DNA from: Pyxicephalus adspersus
Lineage: Eukaryota > Chordata > Amphibia > Anura > Pyxicephalidae
Assembly: GCF_032062135.1 (NCBI RefSeq)
Contig: NC_092869.1
Location: 44,290,758-44,354,757, forward strand
Direction of reading: 5' to 3'
Length of the DNA: 64,000 bases
Of this stretch, positions 11,313 through 23,460 are shown piece after piece. A model generated the notes under the pieces. That model had not been told where the DNA came from, made no database searches, and worked only from the letters and a program-made list of their open reading frames with translations. Position numbers and translations under genes: made by a program. Position 1 is the first letter of the stretch. Each line of letters begins with the position of its first letter.

Positions 11313-11600
11313 AAAAGAGAGAGAGAGAAAGAGAGAAAAAGAAAGAAAGAATGAGTGAAAGAAGGAAAGAGAAAAAAAAAAGAGAGAGAGAAAAAGAGAG
11401 AGAGAGAGAAATAAAGAAAGAAATACAATGGCAGTGATTCATTTACCCCTAGTGACATTTTAGGTGAAATGTACATATATATAAACCTTTTAGATTGTAA
11501 GCTCCTGTGGGCAGGGTCTCCTGTTTATTTACCACTCCTATTTACTATACAACGCTGTGCAATATGTTAGTGCTTTATAAATACAGTATAATAATAATGA
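10985..11600. repeat. GAAA microsatellite within a local duplication
   Basis: Two purine-rich tracts (about 10990-11095 and 11273-11430) of GAAA and GA units are each followed by the same 3' sequence: 'ggcagtgatt(a/c)atttacccct', 'gaaatgtacatatatata', 'ttttagattgtaagctcctg' and 'caatatgttagtgctt'. The latter half matches SINE-type tails found elsewhere in the window. So a unit of about 320 bases was duplicated with its microsatellite. The Ser/Phe/Leu-rich minus-strand frames are translations of the repeat. Confidence 0.85.
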
Positions 11601-14070
11601 ATATGCTCCAATATGTATCTAAGTTTAAGAGAAATTCAGTTTATAAGTCCTTGAATGCGATGGTTGCACAGGGTAGATAGAATTATAGATGATTGATAGA
11701 TAACGGTCTGAACAGAACGGAAATGTTTCCTTCATTAGCTAGAAAGTAACGAGAGAGGAATGGAAACTCTACACTGAAAAAGAAATGACATTTTACTATT
11801 CTGGCTGGATATCAGGAATTCTTGACCAGAGATAAAGGTAACCACACCTAGCTGTCTGCTACAATGAAATACATTTTGGGACAGGTAAGTCATAAAAGAA
11901 AATCCTTTCAGTGACAGGGGAACAGTGATTACAAAGATATTTTGTATTTATTATTTATATATATTATTTTTTTCTCAGAGCCCCTTTATTGCCGACCCCA
12001 CTCATTAAATCTGCCACACTATTCTTTCAGGCCATGCAGAGCGCGGCTCCAAGTTGGGTTGTAAAATAATTGGTTGCTTTCTTTCCCAACAAACATGTCC
12101 CAGCAATCTCACATGAGAGCTGAGCAGTTTAATCGGTCATCTCCCCGGGGACGCGGCACTTTACAAAAGTTTATGTTTTCTTCCTCTTAAGAAGAAGTGG
12201 AAAATCTCCAGACAACGCCAGATCCTGTACCTAGACACAAAGGTTTACAAGTGACTCCGACTTTCACTTCTTAAAATCCTTTTAATTGAGATTTAAATAA
12301 AAAGTAACATACAAAGATCCTCAGCTCAAATTTCATAACTTTTTGTAAAAATAAAAAACAAAAATTGTCTTAAAAGCTGGTCAGACTAATTATTTGGTTT
12401 GAGGTGCAAAAAGGCCGATAAACCGTCTCACAAAGCCAGACAGCTTAACCTAATTAAACTGTTGTTTTGACAGGTGGATTAAAGAGAAGAAACCTTTCGG
12501 GACTGAAACCTCTAGAATCACAATCTGAAATGTAAGAAACCCATTCTCTATCAAAGAGGCTGAGCAATGAATTGGCGGCTGATGGTCATAACACCCAGAC
12601 TAATTAGCTTCAACGATGAAAAAACAGGCAGGATCAACATGGAGAGTCAGGCTGAGAAAAGACAAAAGTGCATCGAGTTCAACCACAAGTGCAACGTCAC
12701 TCGTCTGTCACCTCTCTCTGGGCTGTCACGTGTCCACATTTATTGGGGTAAGTGGCACATTTTTGCTTTTTTTTCTGCCAACAATGACTAGCATACATAG
12801 ACCATCATGCGAGAACCTGGGTGATCCAGCAAACCTAGGGCAATAGGGAGTAGTTCAGTAACACCTATGCAAATGCTGGTTATTTAAAGCGTGGGTGGTT
12901 GGTGAGCCTCTGCCATATTCAGCAAGTATCATTGCCGGTTATATAGTACTTACCCCATGTAGTCACCCTGAAACGATATAACAGGTCCAAGACCTGTCCT
13001 TGCCGGATGGTAGGGCTCCACCAAATTGACCGCCAGCTCCACAGTGCACTACCTGGGTTTTCTTTATAATTCTTATGGTACTTTTTATGGTAAGAAATAA
13101 ACATAATTGCTCTGGTCCAGAAGAGGTATAACTGTACGAGTGTTGAAGCAGTTAATGGATTCATTGTTGGCTTTCTTTGGTGGCAATTGGTTTTATTTAG
13201 GAAGAATCGTTCTTATATTTTTTAATTTTTTTTATTTGCATAGAAAACAATCACATTGGGCTCCCAGTGCCAAAATGAACGCAGAACCTAAGAATCCACA
13301 TCCATTCCCGTAAGGATGAACGCCTCGTCCTGAGCTCCCAGACATTCCCCTTCGCTTCTTGTTATGGCGGGTCTTGTACATCCGACATTAGGCAATAAAT
13401 GGCTGTAAGTTATGAAGGTCCTTCTTCCCGACAAGGAGACGGGGAAGGTTTCTCCCTCCCGAATATTGTACATCACCCGTACGACAAAGAAGCTCTAATG
13501 ACTTCTGCCAGGGTCTTAATAAGCTGTAAGTTCATTTTTATTAATGGTGACCTTTGCAGCAAGCGATTAATTACAGAGGGAGTGCACGGATCCAGACTGG
13601 CCCATAAAACATACACCGCGAGCATCATATAGACATGATTAGTATTCACAGCACCCAGGAAGTCAGTCCTGTTTATTGAAGAGGAATTTCACCCTGAAAA
13701 TGTGAGGCTGGATCATGGGCCTGGGCTTCTTACGAAAGGGTTATTGGAGGAAAAAAAAAAGGGAACCTGTCATAAAGGAAATTTTTTTATCATATTTACC
13801 TCCTTGTAGAAAGGATTGTTTTTCATGTAGTGCATTCCTGTACTGGAACAGCTAACAAATTAGTATTCTCCGCCATCATACCTGGTCACGAGCTTATTTA
13901 TGTATGCAGGGCTGACATCTCTCAGAGTCACATGATCTGTGTCTTCAAAGAAACTCAAAACCTTATGCTTCTGCTGCTGTCCAATGTCATGACCAAAGTC
14001 CAGGACCAATTCAGCAATACATTTTTGGGATGTGAGAGGAAATCCACCCAAACATGGAGGAAAGCATACA
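11600..14070. other. mostly unassigned; one MITE fragment
   Basis: Position 12809-12840 holds the left-arm words 'acctgggtgatccagcaaac' of the palindromic MITE family. A 30-base word at 12899-12930 ('gcctctgccatattcagcaag') recurs with changes at 61840-61868. Around 13200-13630 the sequence has more balanced composition and AATTA motifs and could be conserved non-coding DNA, but this cannot be tested here. No gene is supported. Confidence 0.35.
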
Positions 14071-14072
14071 TA

Positions 14073-14915
14073 CGAGGGGGTGCTGAGAAGTTCCTGGCTT
14101 TGCCCAGAAAGAAGAGAGCCAGAGTTATGAAATAACACATTTATTCAACATATTCCCCCTGAGACTGATGCACTTGGTACAGCGTAGTTGCAGCTTTTCT
14201 AGACCATTCAAATAGATGTCCTTTGGTTGGGCCGCAAACCAGCTCTCAGCAGAATCTTTGACATCAGAAATGTCCTCAAAACGTTGCCCCTTCAGGTGTT
14301 TCTTCAAATAAGGAACAGATAATAGTCCGAAGGGGCCAGGTCAGGTGAGTAGGGGGCATGGTGGACCAATTGGAAACCCAGGGTCTTCAATTTGGCAGCC
14401 ACAACGTTGGACATGTGCACAGGCGCATTGTCCTGCAAGAAAAGGATCCCTTTGGTCAACTTTCCACGGTGTTTCGTCCTTATTGCCTCCTTCAGCTGAT
14501 CAAGGAGGTTAGCATATTACTGTCTGGTGATACTAAAGCCCTGAGGTAGGTAGTCCACCAACAGAATACTGTCTTTGTCCCAGAAAACAGATGCCATTAC
14601 TTTTTTGGCCGATTTCTGGGTTCGGAACTTCTTTGGCCGCGGGGACCCACTGTGGCGCCATTCTTTTGACAGTTCCTTTGACTTTCCCTGAAGAAACAAA
14701 AACTTCATGACGGCCCGTAACTCCAACGACGTGAAACTTGCTTGTGCCTCGGCCATCACAGCTTCTCACTAATAGAAAAAACAGTTTTAAGAATCACAAA
14801 TACCTGATATTTGCACAGTTATATACAAAGTTATTAGGCTATCATATGCCCACACACTCATTATTCTATTTCATCTGGAAGGGGGCAAAGCCAGGAACTT
14901 CTCAGCACCCCCACA
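14073..14915 (-). mobile_element. mariner element, internally deleted
   Basis: Terminal inverted repeats of about 30 bases are present: 'cgagggggtgctgagaagtt' at the left, and its complement at the right ending in 'cagcacccccaca'. TA lies on each side (14071-14072 and 14916-14917), the mariner target. At 843 bp it is about 400 bp shorter than the 1251-bp copy at 51558-52808. The missing part corresponds to roughly 52175-52590 of that copy. The joint lies near 14680-14700. Confidence 0.9.
14130..14760 (-). pseudogene. mariner transposase, deleted and broken
   Basis: Mariner transposases cut and paste the element using a DD34D triad. On the minus strand the N-terminal start (near 14757, reading MAEAQASF...) is followed after the internal deletion by the catalytic part. 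The second acidic block DNAPVH is near 14425-14440, and the third block PDLAP with SDYY is near 14315-14345. The C-terminal 'KHLKG...FEDISDVK...AQPKDI' part is around 14205-14300. The helix-turn-helix DNA-binding region and the first catalytic Asp are missing, and the frame is interrupted. It cannot make active transposase, but the intact ends could be mobilised in trans. Confidence 0.85.
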
Positions 14916-14984
14916 TACAAGCATCAAGATGGACAAACCTCTTGGTTATCTATCTACCCTGAATATGAAAATACTGAAGCAATG

Positions 14985-15640
14985 GCAGACCGCAGGAGGA
15001 CATTAAAAACCTCTCTAGGAAAATTCTGCAGAGGGTGATTTTGATCTCATTCTTTGATGGGTCACTAAGGGATTGGTGAAGTCCAACTTTAAGGGAAGGG
15101 GCTGGGATGAATTATTATGGAAACGAATTCCATGAAGTTTAGGGACCGGACTTGGCTCACCTTTCACAGTAAACTTTACTTGAGCACTGACCCTTCAGAG
15201 ACTCTGTGTGCTGAGACTAGAATGTAGAGAAGCAGAAGACACCATGGATCACTTTCTGCTCCAATGTCCTTTCAATGTAGAAGAAAAAGGTGGGGAGGGC
15301 TCTGGGTATTCCCTGTCTCAATCACATATGGGTATATGGAGCATTCCAGACCCACCAGGGTTATGATTTTTATGGTTATTGCAGTGGTTCGATATTACGC
15401 TTGGAATGCACTGTGCCAGGTATGCATAAGAAAAATCTGATCTGTTCAGGTGGTGAATGATATTCTCACACAGTGGGGAAAAATCTGGGGTCCGGAGAGG
15501 GCGAGGATATCAGAGGGGTCTGGATGATGGCGTGGAGGAACATCAGGTCTTCCTTCTGTGTTTTTCCATCAACAGGGTCAGCGGATTTCTCCCTTTGTCC
15601 TTGCACTTTATTTTATTATTTGGATTGTTTTCTGAAAAAG
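14985..15640 (+). pseudogene. non-LTR retrotransposon ORF2, C-terminal relic
   Basis: This is a decayed C-terminal end of a LINE ORF2, the region after the reverse transcriptase. Conceptual reading in shifting frames gives 'RDRTWLTFHSKLY' (about 15140-15180). A zinc-knuckle-like pattern follows: a Cys near 15204, then CREAEDTMDHFLLQC near 15220-15270. This resembles the zf-RVT domain (C-C-H-C) found at the end of such ORFs. At least two frameshifts and a stop are visible. The downstream part (15270-15640) stays protein-like only in pieces. The clade (for example Tx1/L1) cannot be fixed without a search. Confidence 0.6.
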
Positions 15641-17025
15641 GGCGACATACAAAGGGTTTGTGCTTATTGGCCTTGCTTGGTATATGTTTAGTTTTGTTTA
15701 TGAAAAATATATTTATGTTTACATTTTTGGCATGAAATCAGATATATTTATATTTAAATTTGATATAAGTCTGATTATTATTTTTCTATTTAGTGTATAT
15801 TGTAAATGTTTTGGTTTTTATGTGTTTGTAGAATCTTTACTAAAAACAAATTTACACTCTGACTTCTCTACCATAACCCAAATATGATTCTCTGCAAATT
15901 CAGACGAATACAAAAATGTGCAATTGGCTTGGTTTACGGATTGATTTGTTCATTGCAATTCCTACTATGAGGACCATGGATGGGCTCCAGTTTTTTATAT
16001 AAATAATAAAATGCATAACTATTTGTCTAACTGTAACGTTCCTGGTCTTAGATAGTAAAGGACACGAAAACTGGACAGAAGATTCTCAGCATGGAGCATG
16101 TCCTAGAATGTTGGATTAAAAAGTCTTCACCTCCAAACCTCCGACTGAGGTTCTTTGTGAGATATTAATTATTAGCTATTTCCTTCAGGAAGATCATTGC
16201 CCCACTGAGTATAACCTTCGTCTTTTATCTTAGGGTTGTCACCAATTCCGGACTCAATGGATGGGCTGCATTCTTACAGATACAAAAAACGCTCAAAAAC
16301 TTGGCAGCGAGGGCACATAAATTTCCACACGGTGGACCTGAAAAAAATACGACCTCCCGTACAAAAGACGTGCCATTCCGAAACTATATTCCTTCATTCT
16401 TCCAATAATCCACCGCGTAATTCTTGTATACCTCACCGTGTCCTGTCAACAAGTCACCGCAAATTCTCTCTCTCATTTTTATCAACTCTCCAGTTAATTA
16501 AAAAGCTGCGGATTATTTATATCTGGTACATTAAACAAGGTCATCACCAGGAAATGAAGGCCTTTATTACAGCCAAAATCCCAGCACATTTGGAAGCGAT
16601 ACAAGGCATCATTTTTAATTTCTTTAGTAAGTCTATTAATCTATGGAACATACCTTGAAGTGCAGAGCAGATGTTTATTCTAACTGGATGAAGTGGACTT
16701 TTTAGGAGCTTGGTTCCTTCTGGGAGTCTGATATTGAAATACACGCACATATAATAGAAGGTTATAATGAAACAAGATGTCCTCGTCATTTATTTTTAAT
16801 CAAACAGCAAAACAACGTCATATTCAGCAAAATATTTGAATACGTTTAGGTGTAATGACCAATGTATCAGATTGTGCTTTACTTATTCCACAGCCTTGTC
16901 ACTACCTGTTCCTTACAAGCTCAAAAAGATCTCAAATCACTCATATTAAGAATGATAAAAGGGTAACAAGCACACAATCATATATAAGTAACATAAAAAA
17001 ACTTTTTTCCTATTGTGTTGGCCTA
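15640..17025. other. A/T-rich, unassigned
   Basis: The first 250 bases could be the 3' end of the preceding LINE relic (T-rich, no clear poly-A). A 140-codon frame at 16236-16658 (+) has no recognisable family, ordinary composition and no splice context that I can support. No RNA gene or tandem repeat was seen. Confidence 0.35.
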
Positions 17026-17029
17026 AGGC

Positions 17030-17315
17030 AGTGCCTTTTAACATAGGGGAACCCTTGAAATAACTTTCAGTTCATTAGGGAACCTCTTCTATAAAATTAT
17101 ATCCACAGCTCACAGTATATTAGTGTGAGGGTCAGTGGGAAGAATTCCTCCAACATTGCTGGCAAGTGGGAAGAATGTCACCATTACAGATAGCCAAAAA
17201 GATCATTGGTGTCACCTAAACTGACCTGAGAATCACACATGGCTAAAGAAACTCCTAGCACCCTCTAAAGGAATTCTAGGGTTCCATGGAACCCTGATTG
17301 AGAAACCCTGGTCTA
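17030..17315 (-). repeat. old dispersed repeat, copy 1
   Basis: The words 'ggaacccttgaaataacttt', 'cacagtatattagtgtg', 'gggaagaat', 'gatagccaaaaagatcattg', 'gtgtcacctaaactgacc' and 'gagaaaccctggtctatgg' occur in opposite orientation at 45585-45765 and 46097-46175. A shorter related piece lies at 19795-19985. No terminal inverted repeat is clear, so the class is unknown. Confidence 0.65.
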
Positions 17316-17574
17316 TGGTGTAGAGGTTGTCACCACCCCTGCTGAAAACTGCTGTCACCTTCCTATAGGAAAACTCCATGTCCCATGGTTCCTTGCATTG
17401 TGCATCATGAATATGGGGGTTACACATGCAGTCTTAGCATTCTACAGAACAATGGGGTGGCTACAAATGACTGAATTCTGAATGGAGCATGAATTGTAGC
17501 CACAGGCATAGAGGATAGATGGGGAGAAAGAAAAAGAAATGGATCTTGTTGTTTTTGTTTTTACTTTTATGCCA

Positions 17575-17755
17575 CTTTATAGTCCGTACTATAGTTTAAG
17601 GCTAATTTTGGAGGATGCCAGTTACTCTACCAGCATGCTTTTAGGAAGAAACCCATGATCATAAAAACTTCATGCAGGCGATATACTTTCTGAGATTCAA
17701 ATCTGGGCTATAGTACTGCAAGCTGAGAGTGCAGCCACTGCGCCAACTTTACTAT
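17575..17755 (-). mobile_element. tRNA-derived SINE, very old copy
   Basis: The minus strand retains weak versions of the SINE head: 'gagattcaaatctggg' (box B complement, from 17692) and 'agtgcagccactgcgcca' (box A region, about 17728-17745). The centre has 'ggatgccagttactctacca' and 'ggaagaaacccatgatc'. Divergence is much greater than in the four better copies. Confidence 0.5.
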
Positions 17756-18403
17756 CTCATGTGAATTGGTCTCTGCCACTTTATGCCAAATTCACAATAA
17801 ACTTTCAATAAATCAGCCACAATACCAGTGAATTGTGGTGACGGTCTTTAGGGCTTTCCAAGCAAAATATAGTTCCTTCAAGATTATTTGTGATGGTGTA
17901 TGAGAGAATTGTGCACAATTGCCATTGTAACTTGTGGTGGCTAAATAAAGACCAAAGATTTGGAATAATGAGGTATAGGGTTCTCCATGGCTTCTAATAG
18001 AAACATACAACTTGGATGTAGCAATGGCGCCCGCACAGCGTGCTCCAAACCGTCCTTAGCGGCCATTTGATGTCATCTAATCAGATGTGTCTGTTCATTT
18101 TACAAGAAGTCATTAGTCAGAGGACACGGTGATGGCTGCTCGGCTCCAGCCTTATCTAATATGTGGATCTGACGGAGTGTCATATCTCTGCTGTAGCTGT
18201 CTCCTCTGCAGTATTATTATGGAGAGTCTTCCTGGAAATGATCCGTCACACCGACATACAGGAGAGATAGATCTGCTGTCACATTCCTCGGTTATTTCAT
18301 CGTGTGGACAGACACTTGTTACCCCCAGCGCTCCCTCGTCTTTTTGTCAGACAGCAATGCAAAATATTAAAAAACATTAATTTAACTTAGGGGCCACACA
18401 TCA

Positions 18404-18493
18404 CCCCCCCCCCCCCCCCCCCGTCTTCAACTCCAGGCCTTTTATCTGCTTAACTGGTAATGACATAACGAAGGAATTGCCCCCCCCCCCCCC
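18404..18493. repeat. two poly-C tracts
   Basis: Runs of C at about 18404-18422 and 18481-18493 flank a 60-base spacer. Such runs can form C-rich structures and are prone to sequencing length error. Confidence 0.8.
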
Positions 18494-18689
18494 TCCCATA
18501 TTAGAGGCCGGATTCATCCAAGACTCTTATCGCAGATCGGTGTAACTATTGGCAGGTGGGAGGACATAGTGCCATATATACCTCTCCATGACTCAATTAG
18601 TCCACCAAACGTTGGTGAAATCTACAACATCCTTTAAGTAACCAGAAGTGAGCAAAAATGAAGCCTGCATATCGCGTCTCCTCTAAAAT

Positions 18690-18863
18690 GTGTGTGTTGC
18701 TTGGCTTTTATAGTAATCCAAAAACTTCAATATCTTCTCATGCCACAAATATTTAAAACAAAGAATCCTTATTGCTCACTATGGAGTTATAGTACAAAAA
18801 GGATGCACAGAATTGCAAGTCTTAAAAACTGACGCGTTTCACACAAAAATGCTTATCCATCAA
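18690..18863 (-). mobile_element. hammerhead-like motif with tail, copy 3 (decayed)
   Basis: On the minus strand, 18863-18831 reads TTGATGGATAA (decayed CUGANGA region), stem II GCAT/GTGT with a TTTT loop (two G-U pairs), GAAA (18840-18837), the palindrome ACGCGT (18837-18832) and GTC (18833-18831). The tail has 'gtgagcaataaggattc' at about 18760-18775. Same module order as at 4-46 but with a broken core. Confidence 0.5.
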
Positions 18864-19794
18864 TAAGCTCTCATGGCTTCTATTGTTGATGAAAACAAAG
18901 AAAAAATGTTTTTATTTGGATGGGATTTTTTTGGACATAATTAAAACTATGAGTATGACTGACCATACATTTACTTTATTTACTTGTATTAACAACAATC
19001 AACATAAAAAATATAACTGTATATCATTGGTATATATATATATATTGTCAGACCCCTTGATCATTATTGTTGCCAACCCCTAAGACCCTTAGGACAGCAA
19101 AGTATAAATTATTTATATTTTTCTTATTCCTCTTGACTATAGGGCTTAGAGAATAAAAGTAGAATGATTTGTTGGCATTGATATAAGTGATTTATTGAAT
19201 TACCACAACACTAACAATATAAACAGGTGCCACATAATGCTTCATACACTGCATATATGTACAATTCAATACATTGTATTGAATAGGTAAGTAAATGTTG
19301 GTTAAATGTTCCTTTGTTTGGGAGTGAAGTAATCAAGTAAAGATTCCAGGCGTGTTTCCCCCATTCGGGCTTCTCCAGAGGAAATTCAAGGTAAGACTCA
19401 GTAGTGCAGAAATTGTGCAGATATTGGATGAAAAGCAAAACACTCCAATGCTTGCTGGGGATTTCTTAGGTCACCGAAATGATGGAATCCTTTGGGATTG
19501 TATTAAGAGACTCGTTTTTAAGGGGAAGGTTATAAACACCCAATGTTTGATGGGTCAATCCTGATGCTGCTAATCAGCGGTGGGCACACCACATGCCAGC
19601 TACAACAGTATACAGGATTCCCCAGCCATCATATGTGTGGGTCCCCCACTCCCCAACAATACCTTCTGAGCAGATCCCCTGCTCCCCAGGGTTTGCTGTA
19701 CAAATTTCTTTCATCTCACAAAACGGACTTCTAGTCCTAATACATACATGCTTTGCCATAAATCAAGTCAGGAGTTTGCTTCAAAGGTTTGCCC

Positions 19795-19985
19795 AGTGTA
19801 ATTGCATTGCACTCTTACCAGTTAAACTGACCTGTGGGCCACAAATTGCTCATTTCTCAAGGAACATCTAGCAACCTCTTATGGTTCCTCGAAATCCTAG
19901 TTGGGAAACACTGGTCTATGGTTTAGAGGTTGCTGGTGGATGTTACTACCACTGCTGAACCCTAGAGGGCAGTAGAGTGGCTGCA
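19795..19985 (-). repeat. old dispersed repeat, copy 2 (short)
   Basis: It shares 'aaactgacctg', 'tctagcaacctct', 'ggttcctcgaaatcctag' and 'gggaaacactggtctatggt' with the repeat at 17030-17315, followed by a shared 'agaggttg...ccactgctgaa'. It is a 5'-truncated relative. Confidence 0.5.
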
Positions 19986-19999
19986 GTGTCATCTTCCTG

Positions 20000-22900
20000 G
20001 CTACAAATGAAGACAATCTGAATGGAGCAAGAATTGTAGCCCCAGGCATTATGGATACGTAACTCTACAAAATGAACCATGCTTGTAATATGAGGCTGTA
20101 TATGTGCAATAATGATGGCCAGCATGCTGTCATTACATACAATGAAGTTATAATCATCATTGAGCCCTATTGCCCCCTCACCCCTAGTTCACAACAGGCT
20201 AACGTTGGAAACAAATATTCAGCTTCAGGAAATCTCATTGCTAGCATTGCTGCATTCTACAAACATAACCTGAGACAATTTAGTGAGTTTTTAAATTCTG
20301 GGCACTAATTTGTCTTTTTTTTTTGTAAATGACAGATTTAAAAATTCATAATTATGTCCCCACGCTAAAGACTAAAACATAAACGCTTTCTGTCCATTTT
20401 TGTTTTTTGCTTTCCCTAAAGCTTTATAAATCTCTTTTAAAGTCCCCTTTGAGTGGCGGGAGCTTGTAAAAATTTTTTTTTTTTTTGCATTGAATCGGAT
20501 TTTCTTCCTTCGTTACGTTTCTTCCCTAATTTCTTTTAATCTTATAATTACTTTCTGAACTTGGGAGCGCTGTGTGGAATGGACGGCCTTCAATTAACGC
20601 TTCTGCTCAATGTGTGCAAATTAATGGAGACCTGGCAGCCATTCCAAGCAGACATTCATCGCAATTAATTAGAGCGCGTTTCCTGGGAGGGGGTGAAATC
20701 AGGTTTTGATGCGGCAAGTATTTGTTTTATTGGCAGCTACAGGTACTCCGCTCTGATACAATGTGCCGCTCTGTGGCGATATATCAATGGATAAATATTC
20801 TGAGTTTACTAAATAGTATCTGAAAGAAGATGAAATGGACTTAGAAAGGTGAATATTCACCAAGCTGTGTGAATATGGTGAACAATACCTGTGCAAAGAA
20901 TACTTAATCTTATGTAAGAACTTGTAAAAAGAAAGGAAACTAAGAGGACAGTAATGATCACCAAGTATTTATATTCCCTAAAACAAAATATTTACCAAAA
21001 GCAAGCTAAAGGTTTGTGCATGATGAAGGAATAGGACTAGTATTGATAATAAAGGGGACCTGTACTGTGGAGTAGAAAGCAAAGGCCAGGTCCCCAGCAT
21101 CGCCTTGCAGCTTTTTTCCCCGTTACTGACCTGCCATGCCGTATTCTGCACTTTTTCTCTCTGTGTAGGTTGCCATATTAGTAAAGTTGGGGCTTTGCTT
21201 TGTTATACCAGAACTGCCCCCTATCCCTGATGACTGGTGGGGTATTGAGAGAGGTGGAGGAAGCTCTGATTCGCAGAATAGATGAAGCAGGGGGATCCTT
21301 GCATTGCAGGACCTCAGGTACAGCTTTCTTTCCAATAAGAAGAACAAGGAGCAGCGTCATTGTGACACCACCAAATCTCACAACATATCAAGTGGGATAA
21401 AATGGAGTTATTCCTATCAATTTCCAACCACCATTCTACCCCAATATCAAATAAAAATTAACGTTTAGAATAAAACTGTTTTGATTGATTCAATGCTTCC
21501 ATGAAATCAATTAAAATTTTGCATACCATCCGACACAACTTGAATAATCACTTCCACGGCTAAAAGAGTAACAGTAAAGGTTAGTTTCTTGTAAACATTT
21601 GATCAAATTTCCCCCTTTCCTGTAGGAATTGCCTGCTTCTCGGTAATTAAAGTAATTCCATTGCAGGCTAGGGCCAGCCCCAGGAACCATTTAATACTCA
21701 TTCATCCAGCTATATAACGTGAAGGTCAGTACTTGAGGAGTTCAGGAAGAATTTAGGAAGATAAATAAGGGTTTGTCTATAGACAGCAGTTGAAATTGTT
21801 GTGAGCACTTTCCTTGTTTCTATTTTTGTATCTGATTTGTATATACAGTAGTCAGCTGTTTTTAGTTTCTAGATTCTGGTAATTATTTGTATATTTTGTG
21901 GCTTTTGTGCATTTCGAGAGCGTGTTTTCCTTTGGTTGATTTTGTGTGAAGTGATCTGGTTTTACTTATTGCAATTGTAAGCCTATGATAAAGTAGTTAG
22001 GCCATCATAATGACGTTGGTCCCCGATGTAGCAGTTAGTCCAGACTCCCAATGCTATCATCCAGCTAGAGTCCCCAGTGCATCATTTGCAGACGAGCACT
22101 CAGCGCCTGGAACATTTGCTCTGTTCTCGGATCAATTCCCGAACCAAAGACGATACCTTAATATAAGCCAATCCCCCCAGAGGCATCTCAGAGCTCTGGG
22201 ACTCCTTCACGCACCCACAGACATTAAACTGGCTGCCTGACAAATGGTTTTCCATCTTGAATTAATAAGGATGTAATCTGAGGCTTTGCTGTTCCTCTCA
22301 TCACTTGTGTGAACATTATGAAAAACAAATGATTTCTAATCCTGCAGGCCTGTCTCATCCATTTCCAAATAATAAGCAAACTTCATGTAGGCTGTACTGC
22401 AGGAGAGATGAATTGCACTGGAGAGCTGAGTTATGGAGAACACGTTGGCATCTTCTGGACCTCCACCAAGAAACACCAGAATTAATTCACGAGGAGTTTG
22501 TGTTAACAGTAGCAAGGGTCAGGCCCAGCTGGAAGTCACACACTTGTGCAGGGATTTGTGTTTCTGGAAATAATACAGCTCTATTACGATGAATTTACTC
22601 ATTAATCCGGTCGGACCTCCTAAGATGATCATGGAGGAAAAGCTTGTGTTTGTTGACCGGCCAAGTTGTGTGACCAAATGGAGATAAAAGAGAGAACTGT
22701 GCCCCAACTATTTGTACAGTGGGAAGCTTCGGGCCTCCAATGTTAATCCAAGTCTGTTCCCTGGAGCTGCACTGGGCCACTTCAAAGAATCTTACACCTA
22801 CATATTTTATGAGACGTCTGTTGTCCATGCATGCTAAAAAGACCTTTCTTGTTTGAAATCCCCTACTCATCCATCAACGTAGTACAAATGTTGACTTTTT

Positions 22901-23095
22901 TAAAGATTTACTTCTTTCCATATGAAAATTTGACATTAAGCCTTTATAGTTGGTATCCATTTTATGACGGTATCCTGCAGAACGCTTTCTAATCCTAAAA
23001 AGGTTTTTCATACAGTGTAAAGGCTAGGGTGCACAACTTTTGTTCAGGTCATAACTTTTCTTTTCATACCAGTCTATAGGAATTCAAAAAGTTGC
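20000..23095. other. unassigned; possible conserved non-coding DNA
   Basis: No repeat family or gene was recognised. The part at 20430-20700 is single-copy-looking, with several AATTAA/TTAATT words and a GCG-rich pocket. Such composition is often seen in conserved developmental enhancers, but this is a hint only. Frames of 60-95 codons (22010-22870) lack family resemblance. Confidence 0.25.
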
Positions 23096-23099
23096 ATGG

Positions 23100-23460
23100 T
23101 GTAGATTAATATACCTTAAAAAGAGCTCAGCTGCAGGTCAGAAGTCAGACAAACACAGGCCAAGGGCAAGGGCAGGTCAAAAGTAGGACAACCACAGACC
23201 GGAGGAAGGTCAAGGGAAAGTCAGACGTAGGACAAGCACAAACAAAAGGAGAGTCAAGAGTATGTAAGAAGTAGGACAACCACAGACCAAAGGACAGTCA
23301 AGGAAAGTTTAAAAGTAGGAGGGCAACATCAGCCCAGTGGAAGGTCAAGGGCAGGTCAGAAGTAGGACAGCCATAGCCCAGAAAAAAGTCAAGTGCAGGT
23401 AGTAGATCAACTTCATGTTAGAAGAAGGTCAACTAAAGGTAAGAAGAACCTTTGAAATGG
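23100..23460 (+). repeat. minisatellite, unit about 45 bases
   Basis: Seven to eight diverged units share 'aggtcagaagtaggacaacc' and 'acagaccggaggaaggtc'. Unit starts are near 23136, 23176, 23220, 23265, 23308 and 23356, with decayed ends to about 23460. Confidence 0.85.

Noticed and set aside
10912..11476. Ser/Phe/Leu-rich minus-strand frames that look like membrane proteins
   Set aside because: They are translations of the GAAA/GA microsatellite.
12940..13000. 'atagtacttaccccatgtag' resembling the U1 snRNA 5' end
   Set aside because: The following stem-loops and the Sm site are absent, and promoter elements are not visible.
18404..18493. Poly-C pair as a regulatory i-motif
   Set aside because: There are similar C or G runs at 26.7, 55.3 and 61.5 kb. 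Simple sequence is the plainer explanation.
23100..23460. CRISPR-like spaced repeats
   Set aside because: The 'spacers' are themselves repeated and the genome is eukaryotic. This is a minisatellite.
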